Part shown: in pieces, positions 26,431 through 39,700 of the stretch
How positions within the stretch are numbered: position 1 is the stretch's first letter
Layout: each line of letters begins with the position of its first letter
NCBI RefSeq assembly: GCF_047663525.1
Contig: NC_092600.1
Span: forward strand, 2,662,001-2,726,000
Length of the DNA stretch: 64,000 bases
DNA from: Anas platyrhynchos
Lineage: Eukaryota; Chordata; Aves; Anseriformes; Anatidae
Direction of reading: 5' to 3'
Notes under the pieces: generated by a model
What the model was told of the DNA's origin: nothing
Databases searched by the model: none
The model's input: only the letters and a program-made list of their open reading frames with translations
Made by a program: the position numbers and the translations under genes

Positions 26431-29400
26431 AGAATCAGTCAGGTGCTATGCAAAATCTTGCTGCAAAGCATCTCAGCTGCTGCTGGGGCCCTGGGTCAGC
26501 TGGAACCTGGGTCCTGCAGGGCTTGAGAAATCCCTGCGCTGAGCTTTGAACAGGCATGCTAGAAAGAGGAGCAAGCCACAGGAAAAAAAGGGGGGCAGGG
26601 GAGTAAAATCGGCGTTCTTAAAATAATAACAAAGTCTAACAACATTTGCAAAACTAAACCTGTTCACTTGGCAATTGAGCCTTGGGAAAGTTGCATCCAT
26701 CCTGCGCAGAGGGAAGTATTTACAGCCTCGCTCGCAGGCTGCAGGTGGGGATGTTGTGGAGGAGATTACAAACAGATTGCAGGCATCTTGCAATTTTATT
26801 GCCGTGTTGCTGGAAGCAGCTTGAGGTACACGACAGCGCGCCCAAGCCCAGATGGCCATCATTGGGCACAGAAAGGGGGAAATAAAGACTGAAGGCTCTG
26901 GCAGGAGGGGGCTGTGCTGCCAGCCCTCGTGCCCCCCGGGACAGGGCTGTGGGGTGAAGGGCTCCCTACCCCATGGGATCAGCTGTGGAGGTGAGGAGAG
27001 GTTTGTCTTTCAAATGAAGCGTGTGTCGCACCACCCGGTAATGAACACGCACAGCACTGGCAGGGCTGCTGCATAATTTAGCACCACAAACGCTGCCTTT
27101 CTCCGGAGTTTTCATAATTCTCTTATCTTTATTTATAAAGTGTTAATCTGCTTTAAGGAAAAAAAAGAAAAAAAAAAAGAAGAAGAGACTAAAGTTCACG
27201 TGTAAGCCCTAAAACATGGTAAAATAATGAAAATGGTAAGTGGAGAGGAAGGAATTCAATTTCCTATTTTTTTTCAACTTTCTGATGCCACAGATTCCTG
27301 AAATGCTGAGTTTGGGAGCGGCGGGGCTCAGCACAGGGGCTCTGCTGGACCCCTGCTGCAGCTCCTTGGGGGCTCGGGCAGGAAACCCTCAGGCTCTGGG
27401 CAAGGAGCAGAACAGGGAAACACCTACGGAGTAATCAGGCTGTTTTCAGCTGATGGAAACTGTGCACACAAAACTTCAGGTGGGGATGCTCCCAGCTGCC
27501 CAGAAGCTCACCCCAAAGGGCAGTCGGGGAGGGCCCCACGTTAGCTGTGGTTGCACTTGCCTAGCCCAGAAGTTAAGTTCCACGCTTTTAGGGCCACTTT
27601 GCAGCCAAAAAGGCTCAAACATCTCAGGATCACAAATTCAGTGAGGTGAGGGTTCTTATTTCTCTGCATGACACCTGCTTATTTCCACATGCCAATGTAG
27701 TATTCAAGGATTTACAGCAACTGCAGTAATTTTGAAAACCATTCACTCTTGCACTATCCCCTAGGGGTTAAAACTCTGCTAGGAGCAGCGGGCTTTTGTG
27801 TGTCTTCAATAGAGGAAAATATTTTAGGGTTTGGGTTACGTAAGGGTTTTTTTTCCAAGAGGTTTGATGGTAATAGGTGACACGTTGTATATATGATTTT
27901 TGTAGTGAAGACTTCCATCCGAGCAGTGATTTCCACAACAAATGGTAAAAGCTTGTACAGAAATCTGTAAGTGTCCCACTCACCAAACTGAACAAATCCT
28001 GACATTCAAATATTCTTGCTCAAAAGCAAAACGACAGCCCTTAGCAAGCCAGATCTGAAACAAGCAGATTATACCCCCAGAGATAGGAGAATATGTTTGG
28101 AAAAGCTTTTAAGTATCTCAGGAGCGAAGGGTTATTTGAAAAGCAACATGTCAGTCAGACGTTTTGACACAAACATGCTGGTGCCATCAACACCTCTACA
28201 GTAAATATTTCAAGATAATCTTGTTCTGAAATACAAACTCTAGCTGCTCTATTCAAATGCCTGATCCGACATCAATCCCAAAGTGATCCAGAGGCGGGTA
28301 CAGAGCACTACAAACCCAAACCAGGGTGAGAGCCTCTGGCAAAAAGTAGCAAAGGCTGCTAAAAGCCCCATGTCCTTCCTGCACCTCCAGCACACGCTGC
28401 CAGGGGTGTTTCACTAGGAAAAGGTTTCATTTACCATGCTGCACACAGTGCTCAGTTTAATTTAGACTTTTTATTTTCCCTTCAATATTGTTCAGTATGT
28501 TGTACGAAGCCGATGGGATTGTTTATGGAGTAAGGTATAATCCAGCCTGAACAGCAGGGCCCAGACCATCAGCTACCAAGCCTCAGCCCTCTGTTACCCA
28601 AGCATCTGCCTGCAAATCTGGGCAGAGAGAGAATTAAAGCAGCACTGCAGCAAGAAACCGGGCAGAAATGTGTGGTCTCATTTAATTTTGCTGCATTCGC
28701 TGCACTGATGCCCCCCTGCAGCACTCACTCACACCCCTCTCTGGCCGTTTGGGCTTAGCCTGTCTGGAGGTATTTGCTAGCACCACAAATAGAGGAGCAG
28801 GGAGCTTTGGTAGGGCCTCACTCGTCGCTATTAACAGTAAACTCTGAGCTTTACATGACCTTACCCTAGGAAAGAAGCAGCACACCACCTGGAAACCAGA
28901 GAGGCCTAAAGGAACTCCAGCTCTTTTGCTATATTAATAATATAAATGAATTGAATTCACTTCAGCCTGAAATTTGTACGGATACTCAGCTTACACAGAG
29001 CACATTCAAATATTTAAGGCAGGCACTAGAATAATCATGAGTCGCCCTCCAATATCATTGTGGTGCTACTGCTGAACCACCACTCCTTAACCACTGGGTC
29101 AGCTCTGAACTATCCCCAAGTCTCACTGGTGTATTTTCAAGGAGAACCCATCTCTGCCACAGGTATTTCCTCCATGTTCATGGACCAGCATTAACACAGA
29201 AAGAAAGTGGGAAGTGAACCAGGAGGCGTGGTGGGTGCCCTAAGGGTCGTTTTCCCTTTCTTTTAATCGTTCTGATAAGCCTTTGTTAGGCAATCAATCA
29301 ACTTAATCTTGGAGAAAGAGGCGTGTTAATGACGGTGTCAATTTAGTGGGTGTTTTAGGTTTTATATTCAATTTTATTTTTTTGCACAGAGCGTGAAGAG

Positions 29401-30849
29401 GAATGGCATCGAGGACTGCCACGCTTCGGAGGCACAGCAGTGTCCTCTGAACATAACAGAGCCCACAGCAGGCTGCCAGAGAAGTGAATTGCTGCTGTGA
29501 GCATGAAGGAGGAATCTGCTTTCTGGGGCAGGGATGGGGGACCTGCTCTCAGCTCTCACACATGGTGTGGGACCTGGGCACATGCTGCAGACTTCAGAAG
29601 GGCTTGTGTGGCTGTGATGGCCCCGTAGCCACCTCAGGGCCCGGCTGAACCACAAAGGGTGACACCCGGGTGCTACAGGAGCTGTATCCCCTTCCATGCC
29701 TCCATACCTGTGGTCATCCGGGGTGCTGGACGCTGCATTTCCTCGAGCCCTGGGGAAGGAAAAACATCACTCAAAACCCAGCAGCAGTTAGCTGGAGGGC
29801 AGTTATACCTCCCTCAGACAGAGAAATGTCCCTCCCAACCTCCTTAAGACACCTCCTGGCCCACACTGCAGCCCCACAGGTGTCAGCAGTTCCCATACAT
29901 GTGTGTAATTGGGAGCAGAGCTGTCTAAGCAAGCAATTAGGCAAGCAGACTATTTACAGATATAAAATAACCAGTTTTCAGACACCAAGTTCAACAAGGA
30001 AATGGGTATTAGCAGCATGAATGTAATTATTCTATTAACTAGTGTTTTGGAGTTACCTTTCTAAATCTGGATCTACTCAAGCACGCAGCAATCATTTCTA
30101 TATTACTCTGGAAAAGGTTAGTCACTCTCAGGTAAAATTCATATTATAACCCCATAATTAGCAGTATTTGTTCTTCGTGCTTATTCCCCTGTTACCAAGC
30201 AGTAACATTTAGGGAGATTGGTGTCTTTTTGCCAAGGTTTTCCTCTCACACAGGCAACGTATGCCGGGTTAACATTTATTTTTCCCCAGCGTTAGAGAAG
30301 CCATCTGATTAAGAGTTGGGGCTTATTCTGCTGAGTCTCACGGGCCTAAAGACAATCTTTGTTCACACAAACACCCGATTACAGACCTTAATGTCCAGCA
30401 GCTCCTCGGGGTTATCCGGGCGGGGAGAGGCCGGGAGCGCGGCCGGGCCGTGCCCGTGGGCGCAGCCACATTGCCCCCTGCTGGCCCTGCTCGGGGCCGG
30501 GCCCTGCCTCCCTCAGCTCTTCCCTGGGGAAATGGTGGGCAAATGGTGGCCCCCTCAGGAGCAGCTTCATGGCAGGGGCAGCTCGCTTTGCTCCGGATTT
30601 TGAGTGGCTTGTGTCCAGGGCTTCGCCCGCAGCAGCGCCCTGGGTGCTCCACTCCAGTCCGGGCTCCCTGAGGCAGGGGGTAGGGGCTGCCCCCCTCAGA
30701 AACTTCGTGCTGTCTGGCTCTAAAAGCAGCAAAAAGCTTCTGCAGCTCAGCCCCATGCAGAGCCAGGCCCATGTGGAGAGCCTGGGGCTTCCCACAGGTG
30801 TCTGCAGGGAAGCTCGCCCTTCCCAGCTCCACCTTCCTCCTACAGGGCT
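26431..30849. other. Intergenic sequence, nothing recognised
   Basis: Mixed composition with a GC-rich, CpG-containing patch at about 30.40-30.52 kb next to the CR1 fragment. No exon is supported. Confidence 0.45.
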
Positions 30850-31037
30850 CCAACCCTTCCTGGGCTCCATTTTGTGGCCACTGCCCCTCGTCCTGTCCCC
30901 ACAGACCACTGAAAAAAGCTTGGCCATGTCCCTCTCTCTCCCACACTTCAGGTATTTATAAACATTGATAAAATTCCCTCTCAGTCTTCTTTTGTCGAGG
31001 CTGAACATACCCTGGTCCCTCAGCCTTTCCTCACAGG
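30850..31037 (-). mobile_element. CR1 LINE internal fragment (3' end of the reverse-transcriptase ORF)
   Basis: The minus strand reads TGAGGAAAGGCTGAGGGA, then GTTCAGCCTCGACAAAAGAA, and encodes RLRGNFINVYKYLK and DRTRGSGHKM. This resembles the C-terminal end of the CR1 ORF2 protein as found in bird CR1 copies. It is truncated at both ends. The open frame extends further (to about 30412), but the continuation is GC-rich sequence I do not recognise. Confidence 0.75.
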
Positions 31038-31079
31038 AAAAATGACAAAAATATGCACCGTAATGCCACAACCTCACAG

Positions 31080-31600
31080 GGGAAGTTTATGTTCTTAGCT
31101 TTGCAATCAGCCAATCTGGGAGTCCACTAATTTGTGTAATCTGAATTGGAAACAGTATTTCAGCATCCCTGGTATATTTGTGAGCCTGAACTTCAGTTCT
31201 TATCCCCCCAGCTTCCTTACATAGCTTAATCACACGCTTTGTTTACAGAACTGTATAAAGCAGAGTGATTAAATCTGGTTTGATTTAATCTTTAATAAAA
31301 CCTGAATGAGTGCACTTCAATAAGGATAACATGACCTTCGTATTTTCATTTTAATAAACATTAGAAATTGCCAAGATTAGTGATTTTCAGTGCTAATAAC
31401 TTAACAAGGCAATAGACCTTGTAATTAAAATAAGTTTAAGGAGGCTGCTAAATGATTTTGATAATGATTTAAGGACCAATTATAGAAAAGATCTCATTCT
31501 TCCCCTTCTAATTAGATATATTGGAAACAGCAAAGCTGAGAAAGTTGTGATATTAACCATTTTTCTTACAGCGAGGACATCCAGATGCTCTGTATCAGAA
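31080..31600. promoter_or_regulatory. Candidate conserved noncoding element
   Basis: About 500 bp of AT-rich, non-repetitive sequence next to the CR1 fragment, dense in homeodomain cores (GATTAAATC, TTGTAATTAAAA, TCTAATTAGATA). No ORF of note. Confidence 0.3.
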
Positions 31601-34600
31601 AGATTTAACAGAAAACAGCATTGTGGGCTCCTCCTTAAAGAAGACTTGATTGTGAAAGAAAAGGCACAAGAATGATGTTATTAGTTCTGCTGCTTTGTAG
31701 TGGCTAGGATATATGGCCTTGAAGATTACTGCTCTATCAGCCTTACATGAGGATTTAGCACTCCCATAAAGCCACTCAGCCTTGTACGAGTGCAAAATGC
31801 AGCTTCGGTTTGGGCTCAGGACAGGAGAGGAGCAGGAGGGCCAAGCACACCAAGCTCAGGGCTGTCCCTCCTAAAACGCTCCATTAAAAAAAACAACCCC
31901 AAACTAACCAAAAGAAATCCCAAAGCCTCAGGCCAGCCTGGCCTTTCAGCAACAAAAATCATCATCATGCTGAGACTGCAGTGAGCAGTCATTGAACCAG
32001 ACTCTACAACATAAAATGCTCATTTTGGGGTTGATTTTATGGGGTAGCTTGGTAACAGCTTTAGAAAAAGCCAAATTAACAGTTTGCTGCTACTTCAAGA
32101 GGAGCATTCCCAGTTCTGTCCTGAACACTCTGCTCGCTTGCCTTGAGCCAAGCTCTGGCCGCATGGTAAACTAGCTCGGTGCCCCAGAACGGCTGGAAAT
32201 CAAAGCAGGAAGAAGAAGGATTGTACAGCTACAGGCTGTGCAAGAAATATATATCTTATAAATGTGTAAGAAATACCTGCTCCCTTTTGGGGAACTAACC
32301 AAAGATTTCCTAAGTCTGAGTTACAGCTGTAGAGTATTCTTCCTCTCCTAATATTACTAGCAGTCTGCGTGAGAACCATAGAAATATCCCTTTTCACTTT
32401 ATAATATTTTTGTAGCATTTAAATTTAAGAGACACCACATTTTTCATCTCCACATTGCAAATTAATTTCCCGTAACTCAAACCACCCTGCTTAGATAAAC
32501 CTCTATTCACCCTGTACACAGCTGAGCAGCAGCCAAGGACAGTTGTCTTAGCTGAGTAATATGCACTGGTACTAAATGAAAATTAAACTATAAATATTTT
32601 AAAATACCTGATTTCCTGGATAGTAAAAGTGAAATGTATCGTTTGTTTAAACAATCCTATTCGTTATTTCTTTCTTCATTTCATAAAACTCAACCACTAA
32701 CGAGAACCTACATAAATAGAGCTTCAACTTTCATCTTTGGAAGTTTAATCAGAAAGCTCTTCAGGAATATTTTATTCCTTTTATCAGAATACTGATGGAA
32801 GTCATAATTCACCTTAATGCAAGAAAGTTTCCTTGTTTCAGTGAAGAAGTTCATCAAGACATTTCTTGTTGGTAAGATCTGACATAAATCTGCTTGCTTT
32901 TTCCTCTGTTTGATCTCAGCACCTTATGAATTTTTGATTGCCTGCTCTTAATTTTCCACAAGCAAATTCAATTAAAGAAATTAAAAAACAGTAGTTCAAC
33001 CCTGATTACTTCATCAGCAAATGGCTCTTTTATTGCACAACGGATGACATATGCCCCACTCTCCTGGTGCTGGTGGAGTCCTTATAAAACTGGGTCATAT
33101 GAAACCTTTCCCCCCTTTATTGGTGCTATTAGGAAGCACCATATCAAGCCACCCAAGTCGATTTATCAAGGCACTTCCCCTGTACAGGCGATGATACAAG
33201 GGCTATTGTGAACGAAAAAGATTTCCTTGGAAAAAAGAAAAAAAAAAGTTGAAACCATTGAGTGCATTTCAAATCTTTGGTCTGGGCAAGTGTGTGGTTC
33301 TTTTATGGTACCAAGATAACAGAACGGTGTACGAGGGCACTGGAGAAGCAATTCAGCACAGTCATCCGTGGTTGAGGTGACTGTGCAGTACTTCCTGCCT
33401 GTTTCCAGTACTCTCTTGCTACAAGCAGTGGTGAGCATGAGCACAAGTACTCCAGGCTCCAACCCAGGACACCTTACCACACTGCAGGCTCTGGATGGCA
33501 GCATGCCTCAGTAACAAGCTGATTATTTAGCGTTCATTCCTTCAGGACACAGACACCCAGTGTTAACAGGTACTGCAGCCTCTCCCTTATGCTGGCATTA
33601 TCAGCTGAATGACAGAGAGGACCATCAGTATGCAGGCTTTAAAAACAGAGATATTCCACAAACATCATTATTTAAACTAATTTGCTTAGATGCATCCGCA
33701 AACTTTCTGCTATGTATGGCCATAGTCTAGCAAGCCTATCTCTTGGGGCAGCTTACTGCAGTCACTGCCAACCTTATCGAGCAAGATTTGCCTCAAGCAC
33801 TTAAAATACATTAGCATCCGAGAAGTGAATCCATTTAGATAATTCCCCAAATGAAACCTGCTGTTTAAAGAACTTCAAGGATTTCAAATGCATGTTAATT
33901 TCCTGTGAGTTTAAAACCATTCAGAACAGCTTTCCTTAGTATTATTGGTAAAGAGCCTTATTAAGGAAAATGCATAAATATTTAAAAGAAAATTTTCTCT
34001 TATTTGCGATACAAAGCTATTGTGCACAATAGCTAGAGCAAGCAGAGTAACTGTTTATCTTAAGTATTTGGAGCGAAGCATTGTTGGCTGCACCCGGCTA
34101 CAGAAGACACACATGCAAGCCATGATTTCACAATCTCAGTATCAGTTCCCTAAACAAAAAGATTTCAGTACTGATATGACTATCAAGAGCAAAAGGCTCA
34201 ACATGCAATGTCCTCCTCAAAGGCCACCTCATGCACAAGTATTTTCAGAGAAAACAGCTAAAGATACACCACAAAAGAGAATTTATTAACTGTCGCAGTA
34301 CAGCCAGAGTGAGCTTCAGTCCATTAGCCTAAATGCTGTCAGGTGCAACTAATGAATACTAAAGCTGTGGGACAAGCAGTCACAGCAGAGCTAGAACAGA
34401 AGAGGATTTTAAAATGCAATGGCACCCAAACACACTGCAAAGAAGCAGGTTTCATAATTGCCTTGATGTTAGACCTTTGGCAGTTTTCTTTAAGAAGTTC
34501 ACAAAAGGCGATCTTGCTATTAGCCGTGCGCGTTCTTCCTCCAGCAAAAGTTATGGTTTTTTAAGAGTTTCTTTGTTGAAAGGAACAGCTCAGAAGCTGG

Positions 34601-34680
34601 GAAGCTAATAAATTTCCCTTCCAACAGACAGTCTGCACAAGTACAAGCAGCTTAAGGACAAGAAAAAAGCAAGATTTTTG
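31601..34680. other. Intergenic AT-rich sequence
   Basis: AT-rich, with further enhancer-like texture at about 32.45-33.02 and 33.64-33.98 kb. No coding exon is supported. The far 3' UTR of C5orf15 could reach into it, but the sequence does not show this. Confidence 0.4.
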
Positions 34681-34710
34681 TTCTTATATATATATATATA
34701 TATATAAGAA
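34681..34710. repeat. 30-bp perfect AT palindrome with (TA)n core
   Basis: TTCTTATATA at the left end is matched by TATATAAGAA at the right, with a TA repeat between. The whole 30 bases are self-complementary and can extrude as a hairpin or cruciform. Confidence 0.9.
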
Positions 34711-36631
34711 TAAGATTTACATTGTTATATAGAGATTTTTATATTATTTAAAGAGAAAGTTACTGAACTTGTTAGGAGAAAAAATATTTATTAGCTTCCT
34801 TCTCTCCAATTCCAAATTTAAACATAATAAAGGAGCTTTGCAGAGTAACCTTCCCCTTTGGATCTTGACCACAGCAATGTTTATTTTAATGTGGGTACGT
34901 TCAGGTGAGAGTTTGAAGTATCTTCCACATTAATTGTTAAATTATATAACTCATATAAAAAAATTACCTCTTAAATACATGATTCAGTTCTATAGCTTAA
35001 AATATTCATTTGAACCTTGCCATCTACCCTGCATATCATCTGAGAGGTGTAAAACAAACTCCACACTTTCCCTGTGCAAAGAAAAAATATGATTTTGAAT
35101 GCGTTGTCCAATCCTAAGCATAAGCAAGCTCTTTACCAGCATATATTGTATAAAAGCAGTGAAATAGTTAAGATAAAAAAACACAAGCTTATTATTGTCA
35201 TTTATTTTAAAAACCTTATTCAAAATATTAAGTGATACAAGTCCAAATATGATAAAAATTGCTGCAAGAAAAGAGTTTTGGAGTACTTTGTTTGTGCTTT
35301 ACTTTCTTGTGGTTATGAAAACAACTCATTTAACAGTAGAATTTAGAACTTTTAGCACTTCCTTTTTAAGATAGCATCATGCCTTCAGATTCCTCATGCC
35401 AACAGCTGTAAATTTATTTATTTTTTCAAAATGTTACATAACTACTTGAATACCAAGTCATTAATTATGGGGTTCTGATCCACCGTTATTTACATATTTA
35501 TCAGTCTGAAACCTAACAAACAGAATGTACAGAAAACTAAGATTTTATATTTTACAACTCATGGAAACATAAATAAAGTACAAAAGACAAGGTAAAAAAA
35601 AAAAAAACTACTGTACCAGTAACTTGCTTTACATTAATGCGTAAATATTTTTCAAAAATTAGAGTGTGCTGCCCACAGACTGGCAGCCCCACATACCATT
35701 ACTTTCATCTGCCTGTTACCTGGGTCAGAATAACAACAAAATAATTTATTCTTACTCTCTCAGGCCTCTCCTATTTATAATATACCCAACAACATAAATT
35801 TTCCCCAACATTCTTAAAATTCAGCAGAAAGCTTTGATTCATTGGAAGCCTGTCAACTGCCTATTTCTTAGTAGGTTTATTCAACAAGGCTTTTTTTCCG
35901 TTCATTAATTTCAAAAGATAATGAAAATGCCATAAATATCATTAGAGGAAAAAACTGGACAGTCAAGCTGCATACTTTCTCATGGATCTCAAACATTTTA
36001 AAGAAATATGCAGTATGTAACTTCTGAAATAAAATGCTTTATACATAATTCTTTTTAAATGATTTACTGCATGAACACATACAGAAATTATGAAGTTGTC
36101 ATGCTAGCCATTCTGGCTAAAACAGGATCGAGCTATGCAAAGCAAAAACAGAACAAAAAAGAGACAAGATGAAAGATTTGCAGCATCAGAATTTAAGCAC
36201 GGGAAAAAGTAATTATATTTTAAGTTTGCAATATAGCAGGATTTATGAGCCATATAAGTGATTAGCAAAGAGATCATTAATTTGATTTAGTGATGCCAAA
36301 CTCATTAATTTATTAGACCTAAAATATTTTATGCTTATTTTTTTTGTATTACAACTATTAAGACTGCTCCAGACAGCAATGAAAATGCATAACGAATGGA
36401 AAGAGCACTAATTATTAAACTGTATCTTCATAGTCAATTTAAAATCTGACCAAAGTAGCAAACAGATGCATCATGCCCTTGATCTTGCATGAGATTTAAT
36501 CTCAAAAACATCCAGGTGAAAGAGAGTACTTCTCATTCCAGTACAAGTGGCATATTTAGAATACCTGAATATTGTTACATGATTAGGCAGGCAAAGAGTG
36601 ATAAGTTCAGCAAACTCAAATCACAGTGCTT
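34711..36631 (-). other. C5orf15: C5orf15 3' UTR and downstream AT-rich sequence, boundary unresolved
   Basis: AT-rich sequence without long ORFs follows the stop codon. Minus-strand AATAAA candidates occur at 36314-36309, 35881-35876, 35750-35745, 35418-35413, 35206-35201, 34885-34880 and 34792-34787. The sequence alone does not show which is used, so the 3' end is left open. Confidence 0.4.
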
Positions 36632-36763
36632 TCAAAATACGTAGTCATTAGTTATTTTCAGGGAAGGCATTGCTTCATTAACGTTTTGATCTAAACGATG
36701 ATATTCTACTGTTCTGGAGCACAGGCCGTCCCTCCATCGTCGGCTCTGGACCAACAAGAAGAT
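36632..36763 (-). CDS. C5orf15: C5orf15 exon 3 (cytosolic tail, 132 bp)
   Basis: Encodes residues 235-277: [20 protein letters not shown], then [20 protein letters not shown] and YVF, followed by TGA (36634-36632). The acceptor is TTTCTTTCAG. This is the most strongly conserved part of the protein. Confidence 0.97.
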   Translation of the reverse strand: MFLLVQSRRWRDGLCSRTVEYHRLDQNVNEAMPSLKITNDYVF

Positions 36764-39700
36764 CTGAAAGAAAAAGCAGATAACTTTCAGAATAGCATGG
36801 AAAAACATTTTGGTTTTGATAGCCAGCTTAACAGTTGTATTCACATCACAGTTCTATCCGAGGACCTGGCAACGGCGTTGCTGTTGCTGTAAGACACAGC
36901 ACTAGCAGTCAGACATTTCCGTGTCATCCTTGCCATCAAGTCACCCACTGGCAACTTCGGCTGCAGTTTGGCAAAAACACAGCATTCAACTCATAGCTCT
37001 TTTAGTGAAGATGCGTGTGCAGTGGTAGTGCATATACAGGCTATTAAAATTATTCCCAGCTTGATGACATTTATCAGCTTATTCATCTTATCTATTCTGA
37101 CATTTTGCCTTTTTGAAAATTACTTGTATTACTGGTGCTGAAATGAAGGCTAGAGGATCATGGGGACTCTGAAAAGAACACAGCTTAAAAATAAAAAAAA
37201 AAAAAAAAAAAAACACTTCTGCTTCACAGTCCCTGAAATGCTAGGCCAAATCAGCGTTTCTACAATGATAAACACTAAATTTTCCTCACATCTAAAAACT
37301 AATGTATAGCTCATCTGTGTGTACACCTACACTGGCTCTGGCTAGGCTGGAATTAGTTTTCCCCTGCTAACAATGTATTTTGAAGCAACTCTGATCAGGC
37401 TACTTTTGATACAGATACTTAGTTTGTACTGAAGAAACAGTTACCTGAAAACACTAAGTTCAGGCTTCTCTTTGTAAACCTGGAAACAAAAGCCTCAGAC
37501 AATTCCTGAAAGTTTACAGTTAACCCCCCAGAATATGTACCATATAGAGAGCACCTGAAAGTGAGTATCTATTACCAGGATTATCATAGAACAAGAACAA
37601 GAATGTTCTTGTCAGAACAAGAACATTCCCACATCATTTGGGACTAATGTTCCTTACTTTGGTGTTTATAATCTTGTGCAGTACCAAAATTAATCACCTT
37701 TCACAAGACTTCACTCCGGTCTCTTGCCTAGAACTTGTGTTGTATACTGTGAGTGAATACTACTGAACTGATTGATTGTTGATGATATCATATCACTTAA
37801 TTGATTTTCTAATTTTAAATGCTTAATCCAAGTTTATTTTCATTGTACAGATACAGATGACAGCAATGACCTGCATATTAGTACCTCAACAAGACTAAAT
37901 GGTCAGTGATTTAGTTTTCCAAAAAGCTAAATACCTCTTACAAAAACAGTTTACAAGGCAACACAGCTGCATTTTAAATCCTAAAGCCATCTCTCCACCT
38001 TTCACAGCGTACCTACCTTCCTCTTATTGTGATAGGTGACATAAACAACAGCTACTAAGAAGGCAACAACCACCAGATGAAAAAAGAAGTGGCTGTCATC
38101 TTCTTCTTCCAACCCTGTGACAGAAACATCTTTTATCTTCTCATCAAGGGACTTGATTTCCTCATTGTAATTACTGATGGTGTCAGAGTCCTCATCTTCT
38201 GGCATCTCAAGGAGGTCTGGGTTGTACCTGGAATTGGATGTCATTTCATAAGGACCATAGTCATCTCCTCCATCTGACTCCAGAGGTTCTTTTTCTATGG
38301 GTGGTGAACTATTTAGTGTGTCTTTCAAATCTGTCAGCAGATCCTCTTCCTCAATCTTAGTATCTTCAGAGGCATCAACCTCCATCTGAGATACAGGACT
38401 AGCAGTCACGGCACGAGAGACCTCGTTCGATGGAGAATCAGCTTTTGCTGGGGATGGTTTCACTGCGGTCACAGAACTGATTTTAGTTGTTGTTGGGCTT
38501 GCTGCTTTTTTTGTTGGGGCTACACTCTGCAGGGTGTCTGTCAAATTCGGAGAGCTACTTAGCGTTTCATTCACATTTCTAGAAGAAACATTTTGAACCA
38601 TCTCCGCTCCCACAGATTCTGAGAAACAGAAGAAAAATAGTCATTATTAAGGACAAGGCACTGGCTTCTCTTGGGATACTTCACCTAAAAACAAAATGAC
38701 TGCAAAGCACTTACGTTACAGGTAAGAAGCTTTATAATGACAAGCAGGACGTATTTCATACTACAAACCTTTTAGAGTTCATATGCAGAAATACACAGCC
38801 ACATACTTTAGCAACTTCAAAAAAGAAGTCTTAAGCGGGACAAGAATTATACCTTGGGAGCACATGCTTGCTAGATTTGTATGCCAAAGTGTCCTGAAAA
38901 ATTCAGCATGCTTATTTTCCAGACTCAGAAGTTCCGAGACTTGCTTTCACTCCTGTTGTACATTTATGATGCTTTCTAGAATTGCATGTTGTACATTTAT
39001 GATGCTTTCTAGAATTGCATGTGGCCACTATTTTCTCCATAAGAACACACTTTCTCTCAAGGAAGATTTGAATCTGGAAGTGAAGTGTTCTAAAACTGAC
39101 TAGTTAGCTCTTTGCTTTTTTTTAAAAAAAAAAAAAAAGAATTAAAAAATATTGGCTACTTATGAACTGCCAGATTCAAATCAGGTGGCACCTTAAAAAT
39201 GAAAAACAAGTTTTACACTTTCAGTAGGCCTCATAGTTTGATATGCCAAAAATACAAGTCAAGTATGGTTCTACTATTAATTTTTTATTATTTTTTTTTA
39301 ATAAATAACATAATAGTTTATTAAGTGCTCCCAAGGAGTTCCCTGGCTCACTGGAAAGTTACAAATTCTAGAAATGAAGCACTGAACCAACTCCTTGTGT
39401 CAAATTACTCATAAGTAAAATATTATTCAGGGGATACTGAATCATGTTATTCATGAAACATGTATGTTTACAGAGGATCAGTTACAACAGACCTCTCCTT
39501 GTTTGCATGGTACACTTTTCCAGCATGAATTACACTTTAACCAACTATAACACAGAAAAGAATCGCTACTCTCACAAGAACTAGACTTGACAGTGTCTCT
39601 CTGCTTAAGTTTCAAGTCCCCTGCTTTACTTTTAAACAGTTGGCATTGATGAAGAATTGACCAGTCCAAACTATCAGGTCAACTTTAAACTTGTCCTCTA

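Noticed and set aside
1-36000. Possible FSTL4 exon
   Set aside because: FSTL4 is the expected neighbour, but no Kazal, EF-hand or Ig-domain exon with splice sites was seen.
37590-37628. Glucocorticoid-response-like AGAACA...TGTTCT
   Set aside because: Half-site spacing is 4, not the required 3; more simply an 11-bp hairpin repeat.
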